Source: Deltaproteobacteria bacterium HGW-Deltaproteobacteria-18
GTDB taxonomy: Bacteria > Desulfobacterota > Desulfovibrionia > Desulfovibrionales > Desulfomicrobiaceae
Direction: 5' to 3'
Assembly (NCBI GenBank): GCA_002841885.1
Contig: PHBE01000006.1
Coordinates: forward strand, 1 to 64,000
DNA length: 64,000 bases
The first letter of the stretch is position 1, and each line of letters opens with the position of its first letter. Shown piece after piece: positions 36,756-44,062 of the stretch. The notes under the pieces were generated by a model. It saw only the letters and a list, made by a program, of their open reading frames with translations. It searched no databases and was not told the DNA's origin. A program made the position numbers and the translations under genes.

Positions 36756-37463
36756 ATGGCGCGCAGCAGGGAAATAAAACGTCAAGTCCTGGACCTCCTG
36801 GCCAGTGATGGCTGGGAGGCCGGACTTGGCAACCTCGCGGAGCTCGGGCAGCAGGCCGTGGCTCCGCTCTTCTCGGCGCTGTGCAACCCGGTGCCGCTGG
36901 TCCGCTGGCGTGCCGTCACGGCGTTTGGGATCGTCGTCGCGGCCCTGGCCGAAAAGTCTCCGGAAAAGGCGCGCGTGGTCATGCGTCGCTTCATCTGGAG
37001 TCTCAACGACGAATCCGGAGGCATCGGCTGGGGCGCACCGGAAGCCATGGCCGAGATCATGGCCGCAAGCCCCCTTGTCGCCGCCGAATACCACAACCAC
37101 CTCCTGGCCTACATCCATGAGGACCATTGCCGTCCGGACTGCTATCTGGAGCACGCGCCCCTGCGCCGTGGGGCCGTATGGGGCGTGGGCCGACTGGCGC
37201 AGGTCCGGCCCGAGCTCGCGGCAAAGGCCGAAGCCGATCTGCTCTGCGCCCTTGAAGACTGCGACACGGTCATCCGGGGTCTGACGGCATGGGCCTGCGG
37301 CCTGCTGGGCCTGACTTCGGCGCTGCCGAAACTTGAAGCCATGAGCCTGGACCAATCTGTCCTGGAACTTTACCGCGACCGTGAACTTCAGGAAGTGACC
37401 CTGGCCATCCTGGCCGCGGAGGCCGTCTGCCGGATCACGGGCCACGCACCCGCACAAAACTAA
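36756..37463 (+). CDS. HEAT-repeat protein of unknown function
   Basis: 235 residues, soluble, no signal peptide. Repeated helical pairs of about 30 residues fit PBS-lyase-type HEAT repeats: LVRWRAVTAFGIVVAAL, PLRRGAVWGVGRLAQVRP and DTVIRGLTAWACGLLGL. Such proteins are scaffolds and rarely enzymes. The DVN-type HEAT proteins near respiratory genes have no settled role. It lies 10 bases after roo and 12 before cydA, so it is cotranscribed with both oxygen reductases; assembly or partner binding is a guess. The ATG at 36756 has only a weak ribosome-binding site. Confidence 0.8.
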   Translation: MARSREIKRQVLDLLASDGWEAGLGNLAELGQQAVAPLFSALCNPVPLVRWRAVTAFGIVVAALAEKSPEKARVVMRRFIWSLNDESGGIGWGAPEAMAEIMAASPLVAAEYHNHLLAYIHEDHCRPDCYLEHAPLRRGAVWGVGRLAQVRPELAAKAEADLLCALEDCDTVIRGLTAWACGLLGLTSALPKLEAMSLDQSVLELYRDRELQEVTLAILAAEAVCRITGHAPAQN

Positions 37464-37475
37464 AGGAGACTCACT

Positions 37476-38780
37476 ATGGATGTGCTCATGTTATCCAGGC
37501 TTCAATTCGCCATGGCTACCATGTTTCATTTCATCTTCGTCCCGCTGACCCTCGGCTTGTCCATTCTGGTGGCCATCATGGAAACCAAATACGTACGTAC
37601 CGGCGACGAGACGTACAAACGGATGACCAAATTCTGGGGAAAGCTCTTTGTCATCAATTTCGTGCTCGGCGTGGTCACGGGAATCACGCTTGAATTTCAG
37701 TTCGGCACCAACTGGTCCCGCTATTCCGAATACGTCGGAGACATCTTCGGGTCTCTTTTGGCCATCGAGGCCACCACATCCTTTTTCCTGGAATCAACCT
37801 TTCTCGGCGCCTGGATCTTTGGCTGGAACATCCTGTCCCCCAAGATGCACGCGGCCTGTATCTGGCTGGTGGCCATCGCCTCCAACCTCTCGGCGGCATG
37901 GATTCTCCTGGCCAACGCCTTCATGCAGAACCCGGTGGGCTATGTGCTCAGAAACGGCCGCGCAGAACTGGACAACTTCTTCCACGTGCTCCTGAACCCC
38001 TTTGGCTGGCAGCAGTACGTCCACACTCTGAGCGGCGCCTTCACCCTGGCCGGTTTTTTCATCATGGGCGTCTCCGCCTACCATCTGCTCAAGAAGCAGA
38101 ACATCGACTTCTTTACCCGTTCCTTCAAGATGGGCATGGTCTTCGCCCTTGTCTTTTCGGTGCTGGTCGCGGTCCAGGGCCATCATCACGCCCAGGAAGT
38201 CGGCAGAATACAGCCCGCCAAGCTCGCGGCCATGGAATCCCTGTGGGAAACCCAGGAGAGCGCGCCCATGTATCTGCTGGTCGTGCCGGATGAGAAAAAC
38301 GAGAAAAACGCCGTTGAACTCTTCGGCATCCCCGGCGCCCTGTCCTTCCTGGCCCACGGTTCCTTCAACACTCCTGTCCAGGGTCTGAAGGACTGGCCGA
38401 AAGACGAGCGACCGCCCGTCATGCTGACCTTTCTCTCCTTCAGGGCCATGGTCGGAATCGGCACGCTCCTGCCCATCCTGTGCATCTGGGCGTTCCTGCG
38501 CCGCAACAGGCTGACCGAAACGCCGCGCCTGCTCAAAGCCATGCTCTTCGCCATCCCGCTCCCCTACCTCGCCATCGAGGCCGGCTGGGTCGTGGCCGAG
38601 GTGGGACGTCAACCCTGGATCGTCTATGGGCTCATGAAAACCGCCGACGCGGTCTCGCCTATCGTGACGTCCCAGGTGGCCTTCTCCCTGGTGGCGCTGA
38701 CCCTGCTGTACGCACTGCTGGGCGCAGTTGACATCTACCTGCTCTTCAAGTTCGCCAAGAAAGGCCCTGCCGAGGCGTAA
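37476..38780 (+). CDS. cydA: Cytochrome bd ubiquinol oxidase subunit I
   Basis: Membrane quinol:O2 oxidoreductase subunit carrying haems b558, b595 and d. 434 residues, the short form without the long Q-loop insertion of E. coli CydA. The N-terminus RLQFAMATMFHFIF contains the haem-ligand His, and GRQPW in EVGRQPWIVYG (about 370) is diagnostic. AAGGAGACTCACT precedes the ATG. Confidence 0.96.
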   Translation: MDVLMLSRLQFAMATMFHFIFVPLTLGLSILVAIMETKYVRTGDETYKRMTKFWGKLFVINFVLGVVTGITLEFQFGTNWSRYSEYVGDIFGSLLAIEATTSFFLESTFLGAWIFGWNILSPKMHAACIWLVAIASNLSAAWILLANAFMQNPVGYVLRNGRAELDNFFHVLLNPFGWQQYVHTLSGAFTLAGFFIMGVSAYHLLKKQNIDFFTRSFKMGMVFALVFSVLVAVQGHHHAQEVGRIQPAKLAAMESLWETQESAPMYLLVVPDEKNEKNAVELFGIPGALSFLAHGSFNTPVQGLKDWPKDERPPVMLTFLSFRAMVGIGTLLPILCIWAFLRRNRLTETPRLLKAMLFAIPLPYLAIEAGWVVAEVGRQPWIVYGLMKTADAVSPIVTSQVAFSLVALTLLYALLGAVDIYLLFKFAKKGPAEA

Positions 38781-38809
38781 ACCGTTCAGATCACAAGGAG
38801 GATTGATAC

Positions 38810-39835
38810 ATGCTTGAAACCATATGGTTCCTACTCTGGGGTGTGCTCTGGGCCGTTTATTTCGTGCTGGACGGATACGATCTGGGCATCGGGACGCTCA
38901 TCCCGTTCCTGGGCAAGTCCGACACGGACCGCAGGGTCATGCTCAACGCCATGGGTCCCTTCTGGGACGGCAACGAAGTCTGGCTGATCACCGCCGGCGG
39001 CGTGACTTTCGCCGCGTTTCCCAAGGCTTACGCGGTCATGTTCAGCGGCCTCTACACGCCGCTCATGCTGCTGCTCTTCGCGTTGATCGTCCGCGGCGTC
39101 TCCCTGGAGTTCCGTCACCAGGTCGACAGCCCGGCCTGGCGCAGGGTCTGGGACTGGGGCGCCACCATCGGCAGCTTTGTGCCCGCGCTGCTTCTGGGCG
39201 TGGCTTTCGCCAACATCTTCATGGGTCTGCCCCTGGATGAAAACGGTGTCTTCCAGGGCAACCTGCTGACTCTCCTGAATCCCTACGGCCTGGCCGGAGG
39301 AGTGCTCTTCGTGCTGCTCTTCGTCATGCACGGAGCCCTGTGGTTGACGGTCAAAAGCGACGGGGACCTGCAACAGCGCGCAGCCAATCTGACCCGCAAG
39401 CTCTGGCCCGTGCTGGTGGCGCTCATCGGTGCCTTCGTGGTCCTGACCGCCATTTACACCAACCTTCTGGCCAACTACCTGACCAACCCGCTGATGCTCG
39501 TCCTGCTGGTGATTCCGGTTCTGGCCCTCGTTCTGCTGCGCCAGCAGATCGGCAAGGAGCAGTGGTGGTTCGCATGGGGGCTGTCCGCCGCCATAATCGC
39601 CGGGCTGACGCTCTTCGGCGTGGTCGGATTGTACCCGGCACTGCTGCCCTCGAGCATCTCTCCGGACTATTCCATCACCATCTCCAACGCGGCTTCCAGC
39701 ACCCTGACCCTGTCCATCATGCTGGGCGTGACACTGGTCTTCATCCCCATCGTGGCGGCCTACCAGTTCTGGCTCTACCGGACCTTCGCCCACAAGGTCA
39801 CTGAAAAGGAACTGGCCCAGGACGGAGCGTACTAG
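38810..39835 (+). CDS. cydB: Cytochrome bd ubiquinol oxidase subunit II
   Basis: 341 residues with eight membrane helices. The N-terminal pattern YFVLDGYDLGIG (about 17-28) and GPFWDGNEVWLITAGG (about 47-62) are typical. AAGGAGG lies in front of the ATG. In anaerobes the bd oxidase protects oxygen-sensitive enzymes. Ends at a strong terminator. Confidence 0.96.
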   Translation: MLETIWFLLWGVLWAVYFVLDGYDLGIGTLIPFLGKSDTDRRVMLNAMGPFWDGNEVWLITAGGVTFAAFPKAYAVMFSGLYTPLMLLLFALIVRGVSLEFRHQVDSPAWRRVWDWGATIGSFVPALLLGVAFANIFMGLPLDENGVFQGNLLTLLNPYGLAGGVLFVLLFVMHGALWLTVKSDGDLQQRAANLTRKLWPVLVALIGAFVVLTAIYTNLLANYLTNPLMLVLLVIPVLALVLLRQQIGKEQWWFAWGLSAAIIAGLTLFGVVGLYPALLPSSISPDYSITISNAASSTLTLSIMLGVTLVFIPIVAAYQFWLYRTFAHKVTEKELAQDGAY

Positions 39836-39861
39836 CCGCTGAAGCTGTTCAAAAAGAAAAC

Positions 39862-39893
39862 AAAAAGGGTGGCCGTGATGGCCACCCTTTTTT
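39862..39893 (+). terminator. Terminator after cydB
   Basis: AAAAAGGGTGGCC (39862-39874) pairs with GGCCACCCTTTTT (39880-39892) around GTGAT; the T-run forms the 3' arm. It ends the roo-HEAT-cydAB unit. Confidence 0.85.
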
Positions 39894-40006
39894 GTTTTGC
39901 AAAACAAGTTGTTCGATATGAAATCATGCAGGATGGATTCCCGCCTTCGCGGTGATAAGGCCGCATGTATATTTCGACACGGGGCCCCGGTCTGAGCCCT
40001 GCCGCC

Positions 40007-41191
40007 CTAGAACACCATGCTCGCGATCCAGCTTCCGGAGACGAACACGCCGATGGTCGCACCCAGGTTGGCGAAAATGACCACCAGCAGAATGCGGCTG
40101 ACCGGATTGATCCAGAAGCCCTTTACCGTCATGACGCTCATGGGCAGCTCTTCGAGGTCCGAAACCGTGGGCTTCTTGACCCAGGCCTGGACAAGTCCGG
40201 CCACCCAGCCCGCCGCGATCAACGGATGCAGCGTGGTGATGGGCGCGGCCAGAAAACTCGAAAGCACGGTCAGCGGATGGCCAAAGGCTGCAAGAGAACC
40301 AAGGGCCGCTCCGATGCCGGTCACCAGCACCCAAACCGAGATTGCGTCCATGGAGGCGTCAGCGCCGCCACGGAAAAAACCGATGACCAGCAATGCGACG
40401 AAAAAACCGGGCAACCCCCACTTCCAGAAAACGCCCCATCTGGAGGGGGGAGGGAGCTCTTCAAGCGGAGTCAGATCGATCTCCCGGCCAAAATATTGCT
40501 GCATGCCCGGCACGTGACCTGCTCCGACCACGGCCACGATGTTCGTGCCCGGCGCCTTGCGGATCTTCTGCGCCAGATAGATGTCGCGCTCGTCGATGAG
40601 ACGCTCCTTGATCTGTGGAAAATTTTCCGCAAATGAGCCCATGATGGCGGCCAGCTGGTCCTTTTTCTTCAGGTCCTCGATGAGGGCCTTGTCCACCTCG
40701 TCGTCGACGAAAATGCTGGCCAGAAGCTGGCTCAGGAGCTGAAATTTCTTCCAGAAGCCAAGATAGCCCCAGACGCGCTTCAAGGTGACCTGCACATCGC
40801 GATCGGCCAGGACCAGAGTGGCTCCGGTCTCTTGTGCCAGGCGTACCCCTTCCATCATCTCCGCGCCGGGTTGTACGCCCAGCTTGTCGCCGATCTTGCG
40901 GTAAAAGGCCTGCAGCACGAGCTGCACCATCAAAAAGACGGCCTTGCCCTCCTTGATGACCTTGTAGATGTCCATCCGTTTCCAGTCGTCACGCCGGGTC
41001 ATGGCCTGGTGGCGCGCCGGGCAGAGTTCGACGCAGATGGAATCGGGATTCACGATCTCCACGGTCCGTCGCACATCCTCGACACTTTCCAGGGAAACGT
41101 GAGCGGTGCCGACGAGAAAAAATTTTTTCTCGCCCTCTTCGATCACGGTCACGCTTTCGGGCAAATTTTCAAAATCCACGCTATACCTCAC
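40007..41191 (-). CDS. TraB/PrgY family membrane protein
   Basis: 394 residues. The N-terminal about 240 residues are the TraB/Tiki (erythromycin-esterase-like) domain, with FLVGTAHVSLESVEDV (about 24-39), ICVELCPARHQAM and GAGHVPGMQQYF, whose conserved Glu and His residues bind a metal in related Tiki proteases. The C-terminal about 150 residues hold four or so membrane helices. Enterococcal PrgY/TraB blocks pheromone signalling; most bacterial members have no known substrate. The end at 40007 is 114 bases from the cydB terminator, and it diverges from the MATE gene. Confidence 0.85.
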   Translation of the reverse strand: MRYSVDFENLPESVTVIEEGEKKFFLVGTAHVSLESVEDVRRTVEIVNPDSICVELCPARHQAMTRRDDWKRMDIYKVIKEGKAVFLMVQLVLQAFYRKIGDKLGVQPGAEMMEGVRLAQETGATLVLADRDVQVTLKRVWGYLGFWKKFQLLSQLLASIFVDDEVDKALIEDLKKKDQLAAIMGSFAENFPQIKERLIDERDIYLAQKIRKAPGTNIVAVVGAGHVPGMQQYFGREIDLTPLEELPPPSRWGVFWKWGLPGFFVALLVIGFFRGGADASMDAISVWVLVTGIGAALGSLAAFGHPLTVLSSFLAAPITTLHPLIAAGWVAGLVQAWVKKPTVSDLEELPMSVMTVKGFWINPVSRILLVVIFANLGATIGVFVSGSWIASMVF

Positions 41192-41348
41192 GGGCCCAGG
41201 CCCTTTATGTTGACAAGATCCGTTTCGTTATCCGCAGCCTCCCGGGAAAGCAAGCCCAGGCGGTCCATGGCATCCGGCAGACACATTTTCGCTTGTCAAA
41301 TCAAAGTCACTGAAGCATTCCGACCCTGACAACTCACCCGGAGCAGAC

Positions 41349-42734
41349 ATGTCTCAAAGCGATTTCAACCAGCAACTGCAACGCGCCCCTTACGCGACCA
41401 TCTGGAACCTGGCCTGGCCTCAGGTGGTGATGATGTTCTTCCACTTCCTGATCGGCTTTGTCGACGTCTGGGTGGCCGGGCGGATCGGGCGAGAGACCCA
41501 GGCCTGCGTGGGCGTCATGAGCCAGGCCATGTTCTTTTTCATGGTCGTGGCCATTGCGCTGGCCAACGGCGGCGTGGCGGCCATAAGCCAGAGCTCTGGA
41601 GCGGGGCTTCCGCGCCGCGTCAAACGTTTTGTGGGGCTGGGAGTGGGGCTGGGGCTTGTCACAGGACTGATCATCCTGGCCTTCGGGCTGTGGTTCGACG
41701 AGCGCTTCCTGCTCCTTCTGCAGATCCCGGCCGAGGTCATGCCCATCGCCGAGTATCTGCTGCAGGTCAGCCTCTACATTCTGCCGGCCTACTACCTGTT
41801 CACCATCAGCAACGCCTTTTTCCGGGCCCAGAAAATCGTGACCCTGCCCCTTTATTCCATGATCCTGGTCACGGGAGTAAACACGCTGCTTGACCTGGGC
41901 CTTGGGCTCGGCATGTGGGGGCTGCCCGACCTCGGATACAAGGGCATCGCCTGGGCGACATTCGCCTCCATCCTCTGCGGGACCATCTACAACTTCGTCA
42001 TGATGTTCCGCTGCGGGCTACTTTCCCGGCAAAGCCTGGCCCCGTGGTGCTGGGTCCGGTTGGCCCTGCCCTATCTGGTCAAGGTGGCCTGGCCGGCCGG
42101 GCTCATGCAACTGGTCTGGCACTCGGCCTACATGGTGCTCTATGCCATCACGGCCAGTCTCCCCTTTGACAACGTCATCGCCATGGCGGGGATGAGCGCC
42201 GGCATCCGCATCGAGGCCCTGCTCTTTCTGCCTGGCATTGCCTTCAATTTCACCGCCTCCATTCTGGTCGGCCACTACCTTGGCCAGGGTCAAAAAGAGG
42301 AAGCCAAACGCATCGGCTACAAGATCATGCTCGTGGGCGTGATCGCCATGAGCTTCATCACCGGCCTTCTGTGGCTGGTCATCGAACCGGTCATCGCCTT
42401 TGTCGCCCCGGACCTGCAAGTGCAGGAAGAAGCCATACGCTACCTGGCCTGGAACATGGCCGCCACGCCGCCACTGCTGGCCGCCATGATCCTTGGCGGA
42501 GCCTTCACCGGAGCAGGGGCGACCATATACCAGGCCATCATATTCGGCACTGCGGCGTGGCTGGTACGCCTGCCCCTGGCCTACCTGCTGGGACATGTGG
42601 TGTTTCAGTCCGCCAACGGCGTATGGATGGCCATGTTCGCATCCGTCCTGGTCCAGTGCTCCACCGCCCTTTATTTCTATCAGTACAAGGATTGGTACAA
42701 ATTCACTCTGCGTAAAGACAGGAGAACCGCTTGA
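41349..42734 (+). CDS. MATE-family efflux protein
   Basis: 461 residues, twelve membrane helices, two repeated six-helix halves of the multidrug and toxic-compound extrusion family (NorM/DinF type), exporting cationic compounds against Na+ or H+. Typical opening: ATIWNLAWPQVVMMFFHFLIG. The Mrp antiporter in the window could supply the Na+ gradient. GGAG lies six bases before the ATG. Its stop overlaps the next gene's start. Confidence 0.92.
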   Translation: MSQSDFNQQLQRAPYATIWNLAWPQVVMMFFHFLIGFVDVWVAGRIGRETQACVGVMSQAMFFFMVVAIALANGGVAAISQSSGAGLPRRVKRFVGLGVGLGLVTGLIILAFGLWFDERFLLLLQIPAEVMPIAEYLLQVSLYILPAYYLFTISNAFFRAQKIVTLPLYSMILVTGVNTLLDLGLGLGMWGLPDLGYKGIAWATFASILCGTIYNFVMMFRCGLLSRQSLAPWCWVRLALPYLVKVAWPAGLMQLVWHSAYMVLYAITASLPFDNVIAMAGMSAGIRIEALLFLPGIAFNFTASILVGHYLGQGQKEEAKRIGYKIMLVGVIAMSFITGLLWLVIEPVIAFVAPDLQVQEEAIRYLAWNMAATPPLLAAMILGGAFTGAGATIYQAIIFGTAAWLVRLPLAYLLGHVVFQSANGVWMAMFASVLVQCSTALYFYQYKDWYKFTLRKDRRTA

Positions 42735-43027
42735 AATCCCTGCCCGGCCACTATCTCGGATCCGTCGCCAACTACGCGGCAGACACTCCCTGGGACCTGG
42801 AGTACTCTCTGGTGCTCGATGCCCTGGGGCACTACCAGTTCTTTTCACGCGACGGCGAAGGCCTGATCCGCCAGCGCCACGCCGGCACCTCGGGCCGGGC
42901 ATTCGCCCAGTTCGCGGTGCAAAACGGTTTTGACGTGGAGGAACTATTGCGCGACCTGAGCTACATCGACAGCGGATTTGCCGCCGACTTCAAGAACTTC
43001 ATCGCAAGCCGCAACGCAACAGACTGA
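42731..43027 (+). CDS. Small hypothetical protein after the MATE gene
   Basis: 98 residues, soluble, no membrane segment. A TTG start at 42731 overlaps the MATE stop and has AGGAG ten bases before it; there is no ATG in the first part of the frame. Typical phrases: YLGSVANYAADTPWDLEYSL and VQNGFDVEELLRDLSYIDSG. I recognise no family. Cotranslation with the exporter suggests a linked role, but this is weak evidence. Confidence 0.6.
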   Translation: MKSLPGHYLGSVANYAADTPWDLEYSLVLDALGHYQFFSRDGEGLIRQRHAGTSGRAFAQFAVQNGFDVEELLRDLSYIDSGFAADFKNFIASRNATD

Positions 43028-43032
43028 AGGCC

Positions 43033-43197
43033 ATGAACGAAAACGTAAACATCGCCCGCCCAGTGGAAACACTGGACAAGCCTGGCAATACCGTCTCGCC
43101 ATCGGTCGCTCGCAAACCGTCCGAAACAAGGCAAACCACTCCGCCATCACCGTCAGAGCACCCACACAAGGGACGACTCCTGAGCGTCATCGCCTAG
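43033..43197 (+). CDS. Possible small protein, 54 aa
   Basis: A short frame MNENVNIARPVETLDKPG.. that ends before the tRNA gene. It is Pro/Ser/Thr-rich and likely disordered. The ribosome-binding site (GAAGG) sits only two bases before the ATG. It could be non-coding sequence between the 98-residue gene and the tRNA. Confidence 0.25.
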   Translation: MNENVNIARPVETLDKPGNTVSPSVARKPSETRQTTPPSPSEHPHKGRLLSVIA

Positions 43198-43262
43198 CCC
43201 CTGGCAGAGGCCAAGAAAGAATTGACGGTCATCACCGCCCTGTATATTTGAAAAACCTCCCT

Positions 43263-43350
43263 GCCCGGGTGGTGGAAGTGGTAGACGCCAGGGATTTAAA
43301 ATCCCTTGACCTTTAAGGTCGTGCGGGTTCAAGTCCCGCCCTGGGCACCA
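43263..43350 (+). tRNA. tRNA-Leu (anticodon UAA)
   Basis: 88 bases, with encoded CCA at 43348-43350. Acceptor stem GCCCGGG (43263-43269) / CCTGGGC (43340-43346) with one G-U pair. Anticodon arm AGGGA-TTTAAAA-TCCCT (43290-43306); anticodon TAA at 43297-43299. Long variable arm TTGACCTTTAAGGTCGT typical of class II leucine tRNAs, and T arm with GGTTCAAGTCC. It decodes UUA (and UUG by wobble). Confidence 0.96.
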
Positions 43351-43360
43351 TAAAAAACAT

Positions 43361-43397
43361 GGACTTGCAGCCAGATAGCCGCAAGTCCTTTTCTTTT
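43361..43397 (+). terminator. Terminator of the tRNA-Leu gene
   Basis: GGACTTGC (43361-43368) pairs with GCAAGTCC (43381-43388), followed by TTTTCTTTT at 43389-43397. Confidence 0.8.
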
Positions 43398-43506
43398 GCC
43401 ATTTTCAAAAAATCATTGGTATAAAAACAAGCAGATAAATGAGCATGGAATCCTGAGGGATTCTAACTGTGTAAAAACTGATGCGCGGGGAGTGGGAACG
43501 GCTTGT

Positions 43507-44052
43507 CTACCAGCTGCGAACCACGCCGGTATCGACATGCACAAACCCGTCCTTCGGGTAGAATCCAACGCCGCCCTTGCGGGAATCCTTTGCGGCATCG
43601 CGCAGGTCGGCGAGGGAGACGTCTGCCAGGCGCAGGTCGAGGGCCTTGCCTTCCATGTGCAGGCTGCGTTTGGCGACACCGCCGCCACCTTTTCTGCGCA
43701 ATTTCGTATTGGTGGCCGGACAGCGGTAGCCGGAGACGATCTCGAAAGGCTCATTGCTCCCCAGTGTCAGCTTGAGCTTGTACAGAAGATCAAAGAGTTT
43801 CGGATCCATCCGCCCGATCTGTCCCGTGTAATGGTCACGCAGAAAACGATTGAGTGTTTTCAAGGCACCGGGAACATACTGGTTTCCGTTTGCATAGACG
43901 ATGTGCAGTTTCTCGCCGGTGTGCGTATTCGCGAAGGTCAAACTGCGAGACCCGGGTTTGGCCGCGAAGGCCGAAGGGGCAAGGGACAGGGCGACACCGG
44001 CCACGGCCAGATTGGCCATGCTGCAGAGAAAGTGACGACGTGAATGTTTCAT
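43507..44052 (-). CDS. DUF882 / YcbK-like peptidase M15 family protein, Tat-exported
   Basis: 181 residues. N-terminus MKHSRRHFLCSMANLAVAG is a twin-arginine signal (SRRHFL), cleaved after about ASAFA. The mature domain has the DUF882/peptidase M15 fold: SGYRCPATNTKLRR, SLHMEGKALDL and GFVHVDTG hold the metal ligands of D-Ala-D-Ala carboxypeptidase-like enzymes. It probably acts on peptidoglycan. It lies 10 bases after the L,D-transpeptidase gene in the same direction. The start at 44052 is chosen from the signal peptide. Confidence 0.85.
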   Translation of the reverse strand: MKHSRRHFLCSMANLAVAGVALSLAPSAFAAKPGSRSLTFANTHTGEKLHIVYANGNQYVPGALKTLNRFLRDHYTGQIGRMDPKLFDLLYKLKLTLGSNEPFEIVSGYRCPATNTKLRRKGGGGVAKRSLHMEGKALDLRLADVSLADLRDAAKDSRKGGVGFYPKDGFVHVDTGVVRSW

Positions 44053-44062
44053 GTGTAGTTGA

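Noticed and set aside
39900-40000. GATTCCCGCCTTCGCGG segment resembling a dispersed repeat
   Set aside because: Only part of a common intergenic repeat phrase; no second copy in the window.
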